Source of the DNA: Seriola aureovittata | Lineage: Eukaryota > Chordata > Actinopteri > Carangiformes > Carangidae | Length of the DNA: 64,000 nt | NCBI RefSeq assembly: GCF_021018895.1 | Contig: NC_079373.1 | Location: forward strand, 14,294,501 to 14,358,500 | Reading direction: 5' to 3' | Part shown: positions 24,867-55,562 of the stretch, one piece after another | Numbering within the stretch: position 1 is the stretch's first letter | Layout: every line of letters begins with the position of its first letter | Made by a program: the position numbers and the translations under genes | The notes under the pieces: model-generated | The model's input: only the letters and a program-made list of their open reading frames with translations | The model's database searches: none | What the model was told of the DNA's origin: nothing

Positions 24867-25210
24867 GGAGATGATGACAGCTTATTCCTCAAGCCAGCAG
24901 TCACACTCAGGTAGACCTTCTAATACAGGCATTTTCACACCACCATGAATGAAATATATGGAGGTAGATTTGTTTCAGTATTATTTGTGTTAACAGATCA
25001 ACATTCCATGCGTAAATGTGTAATCTGTAAATATAAAACACCTTCCACAAATACAAAAATTGAATTTGCAAATTCACAAAAATATTTTGCAAATATAAAA
25101 CAGATTTTCAAATACACAAAGAAATTCCACAAATAAAAAATGATCTGTGAATACATTCAATTAATTTACAAATAAATGAAAAACATTTGTTAATATCTTC
25201 CTAACATTTA
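24867..25210 (+). repeat. PGPEP1L 3' UTR and AT-rich degenerate repeat
   Basis: After the stop codon, 25010-25200 consists of diverged short copies of a 'ttcacaaatacaaaaa' type phrase. AATAAA hexamers at 25132 and 25171 could end the transcript, but being inside a repeat they are weak evidence. Confidence 0.4.
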
Positions 25211-25299
25211 CAACTTTCAAATAGACATAATTTGATATATATACATAATCCACTGTATTGTGGATTGCCTGACAACACAATCACAGTAAGTTAGGCTGG

Positions 25300-25775
25300 T
25301 TAACTGTGTCTCAGGGACAGTGATGAACAGCACTGGGGGTCCACAGGGGACTGTTCTGGCTCTGTTCCTGTTCACTCTGTATATGCTTGACTTTAAATAC
25401 AACTCTTAGTCCTACCACATCCAGAAATACTCGGATGACACAGCTATCGTGGCGTGTATCAGGAATGGACCGGAAGAGGAGTACAGGGATCTGACAATGG
25501 CCTTCAGTGAGTGGTACAACAAGAATTGCCTCCTTCTGAACACCTCCAAGACCAGGGTCATTGACAGTCAGCATTAGAGGGAAGGACATTGAGGTGGTGC
25601 ACACTGGGTATGCACATGGACAGTAAACTGGACTGGTCCCTGAACACAGATGCCATCTACCCGAAGTGGCAGAGCCAGCTTTTTTTCCTCAATAAGCTCA
25701 GGACCTTTGACGTTTGCAGTGAAATGCTGCACGTTTTATCAGTCAGTGGTGGCCAGTGTACTTTTTTATGCTGTA
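25300..25775 (+). mobile_element. Relic of a non-LTR (LINE) reverse transcriptase
   Basis: The translation contains STGGPQGTVLALFLFTLY, then KYSDDTAIVACI, which carries the YxDD reverse-transcriptase box, then a LLLNTSKTR region and LDWSLNTDA...FFLNKLRTFDVCS. These are the palm to C-terminal parts of a LINE polymerase of the kind common in fish (L2/Rex-like, from memory). It is dead: an in-frame TAG follows KYNS, another follows DSQH, and the frame shifts afterwards. The 5' and 3' ends are missing. Confidence 0.85.
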
Positions 25776-26840
25776 GTCTCCTGTCATTTTCATTTTCATC
25801 TTGACCCTAAAAGAGCGTAGTGACATATAAATGTAAATGCAATGGACTCTGGCCACTATTTGCTTGTTGTATTTGAATATTGTCACTGTAGAGCAGGTTA
25901 AGTCTTTGAAAATGAACTGTCAATAGTTTTTCACTTTTCATTTTAATATGTTATTGAATGCCCATGAGTATATGAAAATGAAAATACAAATTGGATGACT
26001 GCATTTTCTTTAAAAAAAATTATTTTTACTTTGCTGGGCTAAAGAGCAGCACGAGAACAGGTGTGCTAACTGGGCAGCTCCCACAGGTGCCTTGAGTGTC
26101 CTTTTTTATGTTGCAGTCTGCTGGGGCAGCAGCATTAGAGACATGCCGCAGAGTCATACTATAGTTAGGCATAAAAACAGCATAATATGGTAAGGCACAA
26201 AAAGTCAAAGTATAGTCAGGCATTAAAAGGTCATAGTATAGTAAGGTATAAAAATGTCATAAAAATGTCATAGTATAGTAAGGCATAAAATGTTATAGTA
26301 TAGCAAAGATAAAAAGTCATAAAATGACATAAAAACATATATATCCAGGTATGGTAAGGCATAAAAAAAGTCATATTGTAGTAAGGCATAAAAACGTCAT
26401 AGTATAGCAAGGCATTAAAAACGTCATAGTATAGTAAGGCATAAAATGTCATAGAATAGTAAGGCATAAAATGTCATACTATAGCAAGGCATGAATGTCA
26501 TAGTATAGTAACAAATAAAAAGTTATAAAAGCATCATGATATAGTAGGGCATAAAAACGTCATAGTATATAAAGGTATAAAATGTCATAAAGACATCATA
26601 GTATAATAAGGTATGAAATGTCATAAAAACATAGTATAGTAACAAATGAAAAGTCATAAAAACGTCATAATATAGTAAGGCATAAAATGTGATGAAAACA
26701 TGCTTTAGTAAGGCAAAAAAAACGTCAAAGTATAGCAAGGCATAAAATGTCATGAAAACATCATAGTATAGTAAGGCATAAAAATGTCATAGTATTGTAA
26801 GGCATTAAAAAGCCATACTATAATAAGGCACAAAAATGAA

Positions 26841-27340
26841 GCTTATTATGAATTCAATCAGGAAGACTATCTATTATCCCTCTCTCACCCCACTCCTTGT
26901 AATCAGTTGACTTCAGGTGCTTGGCAACCAATCACATCTCACCATGATCTCAACCAGTCAATGAAGTTGTCCCTGTCATACTTTAAAAATCTGTTCTTCT
27001 CTCTCCTGTTGTCAGCTGTCATTTCAGTGCGGTAGTTGTGACCCTCCTCCACCCCTTTCACCTCCAGTCTTCAAATTGAGGCGGATTGCTGCAACAAGCT
27101 CATCATCACCCTCATCACACCCAGATCTCCAGCTTCTCGTCTTCCTATCTTCAAGCCCACGCAGTGTCTGGCTCCCTGGGGGGGTTTTCCTATACTTCGC
27201 ATAGCCTCTCCCCCTTATCACATAATGGCCGCACGATGGGGTCTAATCGCCAAAAGGCTCTCACATCTCACTTTTCCTATCTTGTTTTGCACATGGCAAT
27301 AAAAGCTTATTCATTAAGCAAATAAGTCTTTCTGGATTGA
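26841..27340 (+). mobile_element. Unclassified element inside the minisatellite
   Basis: About 500 bases of non-tandem sequence interrupt the array. They end in 'cacatctcacttttcctat', 'ggcaataaaagctt', then 'aagcaaataagtctttct', after which the minisatellite resumes. The last 80 bases recur twice more in the island. An AATAAA-bearing end suggests a retrotransposed or non-autonomous element, but I recognise no coding domain or terminal repeats. Confidence 0.5.
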
Positions 27341-27789
27341 AATGTCATAGTATAGTAAGACATAAAATGTCATAAAAACATCATAGTATAGCAAGGCATT
27401 AAAAACATCATTGTATAGTAAGACATAAAAAAGTTATCTTATAACTTTTTAAAAGGTTATGCTATAACTTTTTTATGCCTTTCTATACTATGACGTAAGG
27501 CATAAAAGAATATTATAGTAAGGCATAAAATTTCATAGTATATTAAGTTGTAAAATGTCATAAAAATGTTATACTATAGTAAGGCATAAAATGTCATAGT
27601 ATAATGAAAAATAAAAAAGTAGTAACATTATAGTAAAGTAAGGAATAAAGATGTCATAGTATAGTAAGGCTTAAACTGTCATGAAAATGTCACTATACTT
27701 AACAGTGTAAAAAGGCATAAAAGGGTCGAAAGTAAGGCATAAAATTTCATGAAAACGTTATAGTATAGTAAGACATAAAAAGTCATAGT

Positions 27790-28110
27790 ATGCATCTCAC
27801 TTTCCCTATCTTGTTTTGATTGTGGCAATAAAATTTTATTCATTATCAGCTGTCAGACTCCACAACTGCTGCTCTTCCTGACCATGTGCAAACTTGCACT
27901 TTTTCATGTACATATCGTGTGTATTGTGTGTATTGTACTTATTAGTGTATATTTGGTGTATTTTTATCTATATTTCCATAGATGTTTATTCTATAGATGT
28001 TTATTTTCTGCTGTGGTAAATGAATTTCCCAGTTGTGGGATTAATAAAATGAATCTAATCTAATCTAATCTAATCTAATTAAGCAAATGAGTCTTTCCAG
28101 ATTGAAATGT
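27790..28110 (+). mobile_element. Tail module copy 2 split by a LINE 3' end
   Basis: The tail module begins 'catctcactttccctatc' and runs to 'ttttattcatt' at about 27844. It resumes as 'aagcaaatgagtctttcc' at about 28080. The roughly 235 bases between them end 'gaatttcccagttgtggg', 'attaataaaatg' and then four or more TCTAA repeats. This is the typical 3' end of a 5'-truncated teleost LINE. Confidence 0.75.
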
Positions 28111-28309
28111 CATAGTATAGTAAGACATAAAATGTCATAAAACATCATAGTATAGCAAGGTATAAAATGTCATAAAAATGTCATAGTATAGTAAGGCCTA
28201 GAATGTCATGAAAATGTTAATAGTAAAGTAAAGCATAATATGTATAAAAACGTCATACTAAGGCATATTATGTAATGAAAACATAATAGTATAATAAGGC
28301 ATAAAAAGT

Positions 28310-28395
28310 CATAGTATACATCTCACTTTTCCTATCTTGTATGTGGCAATAAAAGTTTATTCATTAAGCAAATTAGTTTTTCCTGACTGAAACAT
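28310..28395 (+). repeat. Tail module copy 3
   Basis: 'catctcacttttcctatc', 'ggcaataaaagttt' and 'aagcaaattagtttttcc' repeat the module seen near 27262 and 27790. As in copy 2, its left junction follows 'aaaaagtcatagtat' directly. Confidence 0.8.
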
Positions 28396-28735
28396 CATAG
28401 TATAGTAAGGCATAAAATGTCATAAAAACATCATAGTATAGAAAGGCAAATAAATGTCATGAAAACGTCATAGTATAGTAAGGCATAAAACGTCATATTA
28501 TACTAAGGCATATAATGTAGTAAATCTTTCATTGTATAGTAAGGCATAAAATGCAATAAAAAGGTCATAGTATTGTAAGGCATAAAAACGTCATAGTATA
28601 GTGAGGCATAAAATGTCATAAAAACGTCATATTACAGCAAGTCAAAAAATGTCATAAAGTCTTCATAGTATAGTAAGGCATAAAATCGTCATAATATAGT
28701 TAGGCATAAAAAAGTCAAAGTATAGTAAGCCATTA

Positions 28736-29570
28736 GAGTCGCCAATAACATACAATCTCCGCACAGAAAGACACCAGGTTGGGGTTCAATTCGGGATACC
28801 CGCAAACGCAGCCACTTCACATCTTTTTTTTTGGTCAATACAAACTAGATCTCTATTTTTATACTATAGTAGGCCTATTGGCTAATAGCTATAAGAAATA
28901 AGCAACAATCACCCTCATTAATAAAGAATAATAATTATATTTTCTATACGTGTGGAGAAAATACTAATTATGCTGAAAACAGCAAATGGACTGAATGATT
29001 ACAATAAACTCAATGGTAAAGAAATGACACTAGTTATCTCTTTACAGTTTGGATGGTTATGAACTGTGATCTTTTTACAGTGTATCTTCATCATCATCAT
29101 CACAGTCCAGCACCTTGCTTTCATTCCCACAGTTCACAAAATGAATATTTACTGTCGCAATAGCAACAGGTGCCGGTTTAATAGTTAACGTTAGCTTTGC
29201 CTACATATTAACAGTGAACAATAAAATTGCAATACGTAATTTCTTAACAAAACAAGTATCAACACCAACAGCCATACTATCAAAGACCTTAACCAGGTCA
29301 TCTCACTTCATATCTTACAACCTTTAACCTTTCTATGTTACTTGTCGCTGATTATTTGGGGGGGAAAAACGATACATAGAAGACTACGTGCTCTTACTTT
29401 GAAAAGCGGAAATGGCGTTATCGACAGATGATCACATGTTTTCCCGAAAGTGGCCAAGTGATACAAGTCAATTTGTTTTATCTGTTAGTTTGATTTTTCA
29501 TCTGTTACCACAAATAATATTGAAATAAATCTACCTCCATATAATGAAAGTAGAACAAGCAGTCAAAGTT
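28736..29570. other. Gene-free stretch right of the repeat island
   Basis: The first 80 bases contain 'gcacagaaagacaccaggtt' and 'ggggttcaattc', resembling part of a dispersed vertebrate repeat. A small CpG-containing patch lies near 29390-29450. I see no exon. The IGF1R transcript may end at the right edge. Confidence 0.45.
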
Positions 29571-29578
29571 CTCATTCA

Positions 29579-29588
29579 TTTATTTATT
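29579..29588 (-). terminator. Candidate distal IGF1R polyadenylation signal
   Basis: On the minus strand this reads AATAAATAAA, two overlapping hexamers, about 5.7 kb after the IGF1R stop codon. A 3' UTR of that length fits the family (human about 7 kb, from memory). Other TTTATT hexamers nearer the stop (for example 31197) could be used instead. Confidence 0.4.
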
Positions 29589-32500
29589 CAAAATTTCAGA
29601 AGAAAAAGAAAATACAAGAAATTCTCAGATACACATTTGGAAGATGGCATGTCAAAAAATACACCATCTCAGCTATAGGTGTGAAAAAACTTTGAGGCCT
29701 CAGATACAGAGTTTGAAAGAAGACAGAGTCTAGTGAAGGTTTTTGATTATTTCTTTCCCCAATCAGGTAATGAACACACAGATCTTGTGAAAGTATTATA
29801 ATAAGATAATAGTAGTAGACCAAGGCCCCCTCAGAAGATATAGGAATGCAAATCATAAAAACAGAGGCATGATCATGATAAACCTCAAACTTATTATTGC
29901 AGTTTGAATGTACTGACGCATTCCTCCATAAACCTGAGGTTTGCATGAAGAACATTCTGAAGAATTAACATTATAAATGACTACGTTGAATGTGTTCTAG
30001 TTAGTGACTGTGTATTTACGCTGGAAATCTGGTAATGCAAAAAAATAGCAACTAGTGTGAAGCTGTAAACTTAGGCCTATCTTTTTTTTTTTTCTAATCA
30101 TGTTGTTTACTCTTCACCATGTCTACCCGTAATCTATGCAACATCCCTGTCCTATATACTGTATGTCCACGTGCTTGTTTAAATGCTGTAGTTTGCGACA
30201 GGTTTGTGATCTAATGGTAACCAGTAATTCAACAGCAATTCACCTCACAACAGGTCAATGTAATGTCTACTACCAGTACTGAAAAGCTGAAATATATAAG
30301 AAATATTTTACCATTACATACATCCAAACTGGAAAAAAAAAACATTAATGCACAGATATGTTAAGTAACTACACAAGATGTTTGCTTGTCAGTGGTGATT
30401 TCTGTACCAATGTAATAATTCAGCAGCAGTCGCACTGTTTTTCAACCAAAAGATTGTTCACTCTTTGATTGTTATTCTCTTCAATCTTGCACAGATAAAA
30501 TGCGTAAGAAGAACCTAGATTGAGCACCCAGATTTCACATTAGAAATTACCCAGTGGCCTGTTCATAATACCATTTTTTATTGCTTTTGGGTATTCATCT
30601 CAGCACAGATGTTCTAATTATTTTACACCTCTGGCTCAGAAGCCCTTGCACTGAGACAACGTTCGACACGTAGCCACTGTGAGTAAAAAGTAGAACTGAG
30701 GTTTTTACGTGAAGCTTTGAGATGTAAAAGCTCCGTTGCCACCTTTACACTCAACACTTGCTGACAGTATAAGATCCACTGAGGCGACAGTATTTTGAAC
30801 CAGCAGCATAACTGTGAGTAGCAGTACAACAGGCCAGAAAAAGGTGTGTAGAGTTTAAAATCACTAAGAGATTCACCCTGATGATAGTGGAAATGAGCAC
30901 TAGAGCTAGAAGGTCATAGCATTCAGCAGGTAGACAGGGGAGATAATGGCGTTTACATAGCCATAAAGAGGGGTAAAAAAAAAACAAAAAAAAAACAATC
31001 AAATCTAATAATCTTATTGACAAGAACAAAGTTTCGTCTGCTGCTTTGACTAAACATTGACAGACAAACTGTTGATGTTGTTCATTTAAGCCTGAAGGTA
31101 GAAACATGTAGGAGGTGGAGTTGCTGCTATCTCTATAAAGGTTTTGTGTAGAAAGTACAGAAATATCTTTGTTACATTCACAGTACAGATCCATATTTAT
31201 TACTCAATGTATTTTTTTTTTTTGAGAGTGTGATCTGGATGTTTGGAATAAACTAAAGTTGATGAAAATGTGGAGTTGTGCTGTAACCTGCATTATTACA
31301 GGCTGCAGGGGAACAGCAGATACATTTATTTACTTTTAATTGGAGGTCAATAAAACTTTTCCCTTTTTAAATATTCCTCATGGTAACTGTTTAGACTTCT
31401 ATATAAATTAATTTTAGATGATAAAAGGTTTCTGTCTGTTGAGGATTTAAGGTTGTGACAATAGGTTTGGAGTCAGAGGAGATGGAATGTCTGATGTTGA
31501 TGCCCCGGCCTCGTGTCTTATCACATGCTGTACTGCACCTGCTCTAAGCCTTATAACACTGTAAACCCAGTTGAATTAGCGTGTAGGCTGACTTAATTGA
31601 GTTATATTTCAATAGATAATGCAACAACAAATTGAATTTATTGGAGGCCACAGCACACAGTCCTTTTTTCTTTTGTATGCTCAGAGGAATAAATGTACTT
31701 TACGTAAACCACTGGGCCAGAAATTGGTGGACTGAACCTACAGCACCTAAATTCCATCTCCTGTCCTAGTTTGCTTTATGAGGTTTGTCTAGATCCCTGT
31801 GGGTTTTATCCAGGTGATGAGGTTTCTATATAAACTAATGAGAAAGAGTGAGATGTACTTGTTTTCCATACGCTTACATATATTTAAAAAGAGTGAGGTA
31901 GATATATACTTGAAGGAAAAAAAAGTTGTTTTTTTAAGTCCCCCAGTCATGACACCAAAGAAAATACATACAAAAAAATCCAACTTTATACTGAATCATG
32001 GGGCATTTATACAGTGATTTAAACTGATATCACAAAAGGAAAATAAAAAAAATAAATAAATAACACTCCTACAGAAAAAAAAAACTTCAAAGAGGGAAAG
32101 AAAATCACCAGGCAATATTTCTAAAAGATGAGAAGAAATCCTTCAAAACACTTTCACTATTCAGCCTCCATTTTAAGACCTTTTCCATTCATTACATTGA
32201 AATGTGTTCCCTTCCCTGGACTTTAACCCATCCTTTATTTGGTTTTCAGAAGCTGTGATTATGAAGACAAACAATAAGACCTGTTCTCACTTTGAAGAAG
32301 TAACATTAACAGAAGTGACGTTGTATTGCGCTTGTTGAAGTAATAAAAAAAAAGAATTTAAAAAAGGGAGGAGGGGGGATGGGCAGATTTTGAATGACTG
32401 AACGATGGTTGGCATAATTAAGGCAAACAAGACACAACCCAATTAGCCCTATTAATCTGAGAAGAGGCAGGAAATGGATGGGTTAAAATACCAGATCTAG

Positions 32501-32660
32501 TATAAAGCAAATATCTTGTATACCGGAACAAATCCGACTTTAAAAAGGAGGCACCAGGGGGAAAACGGGTACAGTTTGTCGTAGAGGTCAGTGAGGGGCC
32601 AGAGGGAAGGAAAGCGGGCACTATTGGACTCAACAAAACATGATGATGGCGCATGGAGGG

Positions 32661-32697
32661 TAGGGTGGGGTGGGGTGGGGTGGGGTGGGGCGGGGGG
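32661..32697. repeat. (GGGGT)n tract
   Basis: About five GGGGT units followed by a G-run on the plus strand. In the IGF1R transcript this would read (ACCCC)n. The plus strand has the G-run spacing of a potential G-quadruplex. Confidence 0.9.
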
Positions 32698-32879
32698 TTT
32701 ACAAGGTTAGACAAGTAGAGGACGATCATGAGAATGTGTGGAGAAAGCAAAGCCTTTACTTTGACCTGAGATTGAGTCGCACCTAGAGGGCAATGCTAGG
32801 CGCAGTGCGAGACAACAAGTACAAAAAGGGTGCAGAAAGTACACGCTCACACATCGAGCTAAGGTGTCCATTCCAAATA

Positions 32880-32929
32880 ATAAAATTAATGATAATATTA
32901 ATAATAATGATAATGATAATAATAATAAT

Positions 32930-32969
<40 letters not shown>
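32880..32969. repeat. (AAT)n microsatellite
   Basis: About 90 bases of AAT/ATA/TGA trinucleotides, the right half nearly perfect. It would lie in the IGF1R 3' UTR, where it creates the poly-Ile and poly-Leu spurious frames on the minus strand. Confidence 0.93.
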
Positions 32970-33934
32970 TAGACATCCACAAAACAAATACAGAAGAAAC
33001 ATTTCATAACAATAAAAGGCAATGAACAAAATGTAGTGTTACAGAAAAACCTTTTGGGGTAACAGAAAAAAAAAGTTTTTATATCTAAATCATCTTATTT
33101 TTTGTAGTTTTATTTTCATTTTATTTTTTTAAACAGAGTTTGAAGATATAAGAAATGGACTGTAGTGGAGACCATAAAATACCAAACCTGAAGGATTCCT
33201 TTATATATAACATCCAAAAGAGAAAAAGAATAAAATAGCAGCTTTGTTCTGTACAGACATAGAGGCAAACATTTTGAACCGTAAAAAGGTTTAAAAAAGT
33301 GACAAAATCAATGATGTGTATAAAAACGATCCTGCAGTCTAAAATACAACTGTAAGACCTTTATATGTGTTCGAAATGTAGAGAAACTAATGACTATTCT
33401 AAAAGAGACCTGTTGTGACTTAAAAGTTGTCTCTAGGCTACTAAAATCTTTACCGATCCAACACCTTCTCATTTTCTGTCTCAGGTCTCAGACTCAGTTT
33501 GTTTGTTGTGATGTTTTTGGTGCCATTTAAATTGAATAGCAGTTATCACCTCCCACATGAAATGCACACTTTAAAAAAATGTCAGATAAGGTTTGAGTAA
33601 ATGAAAGTGGAGGCAGAGTCGTATCCCTTGATTGTGAAGTTCAGTGTTTTGCAGTGTGGGACTTCTGATGCTTTGATGTTTTGTTTCTATTTTTTTTTTC
33701 CTTTTCTTTTTTTTTTTTTATTAAAACAAAGACAGACCGAGGCTGTGATTCAGAGTTGGCTGACTCAAGTCACATGTGTGTACTTCCCTCAGATGTTCAA
33801 AAGATGACAGAAATGAAGGGATAAAGTTATTCTTAGATCTGAAGGGATTCGGGTGGTGCAACAGAAAATGTTGGTAAGCCCATCATCAGCAACAGCATGC
33901 AGGTTTTTCTAATGTAATTATATGAAAAATAGGG

Positions 33935-34120
33935 GGCCGCAAAGAATGATTATTTTCATTATCAGTTAATCTTCCAATGATGACCAACTGACCGACTGTC
34001 ACAAACCCAAATATGACCAGTTTACTATGACACTGGACAAAAGCAGCAGATCCTCACGTTTGAGGAGCTGGAACCAATGAGACTTTGAAATGTTTCAAAA
34101 AGTAATTTATCCCTCTAAAA
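33935..34120 (+). repeat. Interspersed repeat, copy 2
   Basis: 'attattttcattatcagtta' followed by 'aaacccaaatatgaccagtt', 'tactatgacactggac' and 'gaggagctggaacca' matches copies at 6.0 and 46.2 kb. It lies in the presumed IGF1R 3' UTR. Confidence 0.75.
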
Positions 34121-35278
34121 AAATCTTGTTGCCATCATGGTAATGCTAGTGGTTACTTATTATTATCAATTATTTAAGATTTCATACTGATATTGTTGTC
34201 CATTGAGTGAAAGAACATCAACAAAATTTTATTAAAGATGCCTTTGCTTACATTTCAAATCGTGAATGAAATAAACTCAGCCTTGATTTTATACTCTGTT
34301 TGCAATTCACTTATTTTAGTGTTTCTCCTCACAAGCTTGTTACATTTATTCCACCCCCGCTGCAGACGCTGCATATTCTGAGAAAACTTTGACTGCAGGT
34401 GTGAATGCAGCACATCTCAACAGTAACACTGTATTCTGTCCTGTTATCACCCCCCCCCACACCCACACAGCTGCTGCTGGAGCAGTTACTGCTAAAGATA
34501 AGCATGAAGTCTGAACACCACCAAACAATTTTGGTATTGTTTCCCAGAGAAACCTATCTCAACTCTGAATCACAGCCTTAAACAAGAAGGGAGACCTGTA
34601 TGAAATTGCAGAAAAAGCTCGATTTGGCAACATTTTGGTAGATACACAATAGGCCCTCCTCTTCCATTTCGACCCACTCCTGACAGGATCTACACCCACA
34701 GAAATATCAACAGGAAAATGAAACAATTATCTTAGTCCAAACTTTCTAATTGAGGCATCCTCACGTGGCATGAGCCAATCTGCTCATGGAAACAAAGTCA
34801 TTTTGATGGAAAGTCATTTTAGAAATGGAGTTATACCATATTATAGAGAGAGAATCATGTGTTTGTATAAATACACACTCGGATATCCACAACATCCTCT
34901 CTGAAATCATCAGGGAAAAAAGTGCTCCTCTGTTGGATTTGCTGGCAGATATGCTAAAAAATGATTTTCTTTATGTCTAAATCTGTAAGTCAGGATACAT
35001 GCCTGTATTGTTTGAAGGACTTAGGTAACAATGACTGAAATACAGGCTGCACAGGAAGGAGTTCCCCAGTGTCGAGTCTGAGCCACCAAACTCCAAATGC
35101 TTTAGCAGGTTTCTGTTTAAGTTTTTAGAGTTTAAGTTTGACCTTAAAGGAGTGGAGAGACCATCTACTGGCACACAGTAGAAGAAAGTCATTCCTTACC
35201 TCATCCATCCCTCCTTAAGAGATGGAGGAGAGGTTTGTGTTACCCTGTGTAAGAGGAGGAGGAGGGGCTGGTCTGATA

Positions 35279-53694
<18,416 letters not shown>

Positions 53695-55334
53695 CTGAAG
53701 GAGACAGAGAAAGATGGGGGAGAGGTCAGTTTTGGGTGGGTGTAAACAGCCTGCACTGCTGGACACTGTTACAACAAAATCAAGGTCAATAAAGGTCAAA
53801 AAGTTACAAAACCAAAGCTGATGTAGCACAGATGGTGATTTAAATGTCTATAAGCGTAGAGTAGCTTCAGAACATGTTACGTGATGAAAAGCAGGCAAGA
53901 ATTATGAAGTTGTGTTAAACACAGTATGTGTATAAACACTCCCTGAGCACACATGTACACAATCTAATGCAATCCGCTGCAATAGCTCTGCCACATATTC
54001 TTCCTATACAAAGCTTCTAATGTTCATCTTTTGTTATAACTTGCTGAAAGATGCTTATTCATCTCTGTTTATTACTGAGGTTGTGGTTGGAGATGGTGTT
54101 GCACTGGACTGAATTATACTGAAGTGTGTTTCTAATATTCTTCCTCCCTTCATGTTTGTAAATATGGTGGGCAAAACATCAGAAACATCTCCAGCATAAT
54201 GAAGTCCAGGTTAATTCGACCGTAAACTACGAGCTCATTAATAAACATGCAGTTAGATTACCACCGCTCTGACAGTGCCACTCAAACACTGAACATTATT
54301 ATCTTTGTAAAGGTAGGATTTATGGTTGATCTGTTGCATTGGACTGTATTGAATGTTACACGTGCCTAATGAAGTGATGCAAGTAAATATACATTTTGAT
54401 TACAGCACAAGAGACAGAGACAGGTATGATGTAATCATGTTGTCACACCGATATTATCACCAATATTTATTACAATCACATGTTACCAGTAAATCTTCAG
54501 TAATATTCTCTAATTTGATTAATACTCTGCGCAAATGGTTTCATTGCCACTGTCACTACATCTTCCAAGAACAAACAGCTGAATATCCTTCAAGGCTGTG
54601 AGAAAATTTGTCAGAAAATTATTATGTGGGGTGTTTCAAATTAAGCTTGAGCAACATGAATAATTGAAGCTCCTCATTCTTTATTGAGGATCACTGAGAA
54701 ACCAAAACGCAAAACAATGTGTTATCAATAACACATGGCATTGTCCCATTGCTTGAGACAGACATTTGACTAATTGTGCTTCCTGACGGTACGACCATGA
54801 TTGTATCAGCATTTATCTCTAGATAATTACATCTTCCCAAATCCAAACTTTGACGCAGATAAGACCAAAGTTACCAGGAAGTACTCGTAAAGGAAATTTT
54901 TACCAACTCATCAGCTTTACACTTGACTTTACAGTGCAACATGAAAATGGCTAACGGGAGACGTCTGTAGCCTATTCTTAGAGGGGCATTTCAGGAAAAG
55001 CAGATGTAAAGGGAAGAAAGCAGATGATTCCCACTGCTAACTAATCTTGAGACACTGCAGGCAAAAGTGTCCTAGTTTCAGACCAGTCCACTCCACAGAA
55101 ACGGCACCTGGAGAGCGTGTGGACCTGGATGAATGATTGTGAAAGGCCTGGTAACAAGCTGTTTTCTGCTAATGATTGTTCCCTGTTTGAGGAGTCTCTG
55201 TCTAGATAAAGAGCTGCTCTGGGAAAGACTGAGTCAAGAGTTCATGTTTCTTCAGGGGAAATGTGTAACATAATAAATCAGTCATCATTTGTGAAAAAAA
55301 AAAGAAAGAATATAAAGTGTCTTTTCTGCATATT

Positions 55335-55490
55335 AGAAAGTGTGGATGCAGCAAAGCCCTGCCCCAACGACCTTGTGTTGTTTGTATATTGGGGACTTAA
55401 GTGTTTACTATTTATTGTTATGCTCTTTGTTATTGCTGCAAGACAAATTTCCCCACAGGGGCAATAAAGCTGAACTGAACTGAAATAAGA
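55335..55490 (+). mobile_element. 5'-truncated LINE 3' tail
   Basis: It contains 'gacaaatttccccacagggg', then 'caataaagctg' and a short CTGAA repeat. This is the characteristic 3' end of teleost non-LTR elements, with everything upstream lost. Confidence 0.7.
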
Positions 55491-55557
55491 GGCACAGCAC
55501 TCCTGGTTCCTTAGCAACCGCCTCCTGGTGCAAAGCCAGAGCTGGAAGGAAATGTGC

Positions 55558-55562
<5 letters not shown>

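Larger units (their letters stand above)
26150..28735. repeat. AT-rich minisatellite island
   Basis: Tandem, diverged units of about 26 bases share 'gtcatagtatagtaaggc' followed by 'ataaaa'. Many units add an extra 'atgtcataaaa' of about 10 bases. Pure arrays occupy about 26150-26840, 27340-27790, 28100-28310 and 28390-28735. They are separated by tail modules and one LINE insertion. Because the unit is not a multiple of three, the open frames rich in Tyr, Phe and Met on the minus strand are artefacts. The island sits between PGPEP1L and the IGF1R 3' end. Confidence 0.95.
29589..35278 (-). other. Presumed long IGF1R 3' UTR
   Basis: The region has no coding exon and follows the IGF1R stop codon. 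It is AT-rich with many A/T homopolymers, an (AAT)n tract and a (GGGGT)n tract. One interspersed repeat copy lies at about 33.9 kb. The extent is inferred from the known length of vertebrate IGF1R 3' UTRs. Confidence 0.5.

Noticed and set aside
26231..26753. Open frames rich in Tyr, Phe, Leu and Met on the minus strand
   Set aside because: They are translations of the minisatellite, whose unit length is not a multiple of three.
26150..28735. Possible CRISPR-like array
   Set aside because: The genome is eukaryotic, units are contiguous and diverged, and there are no unique spacers of constant length.
28736..28810. tRNA-like box B ('ggttcaattc')
   Set aside because: No box A at the right distance and no cloverleaf; it fits a dispersed repeat fragment better.
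29391..29470. Small CpG patch with a short ATG frame
   Set aside because: Only about 38 codons with no domain, splice or conservation evidence.
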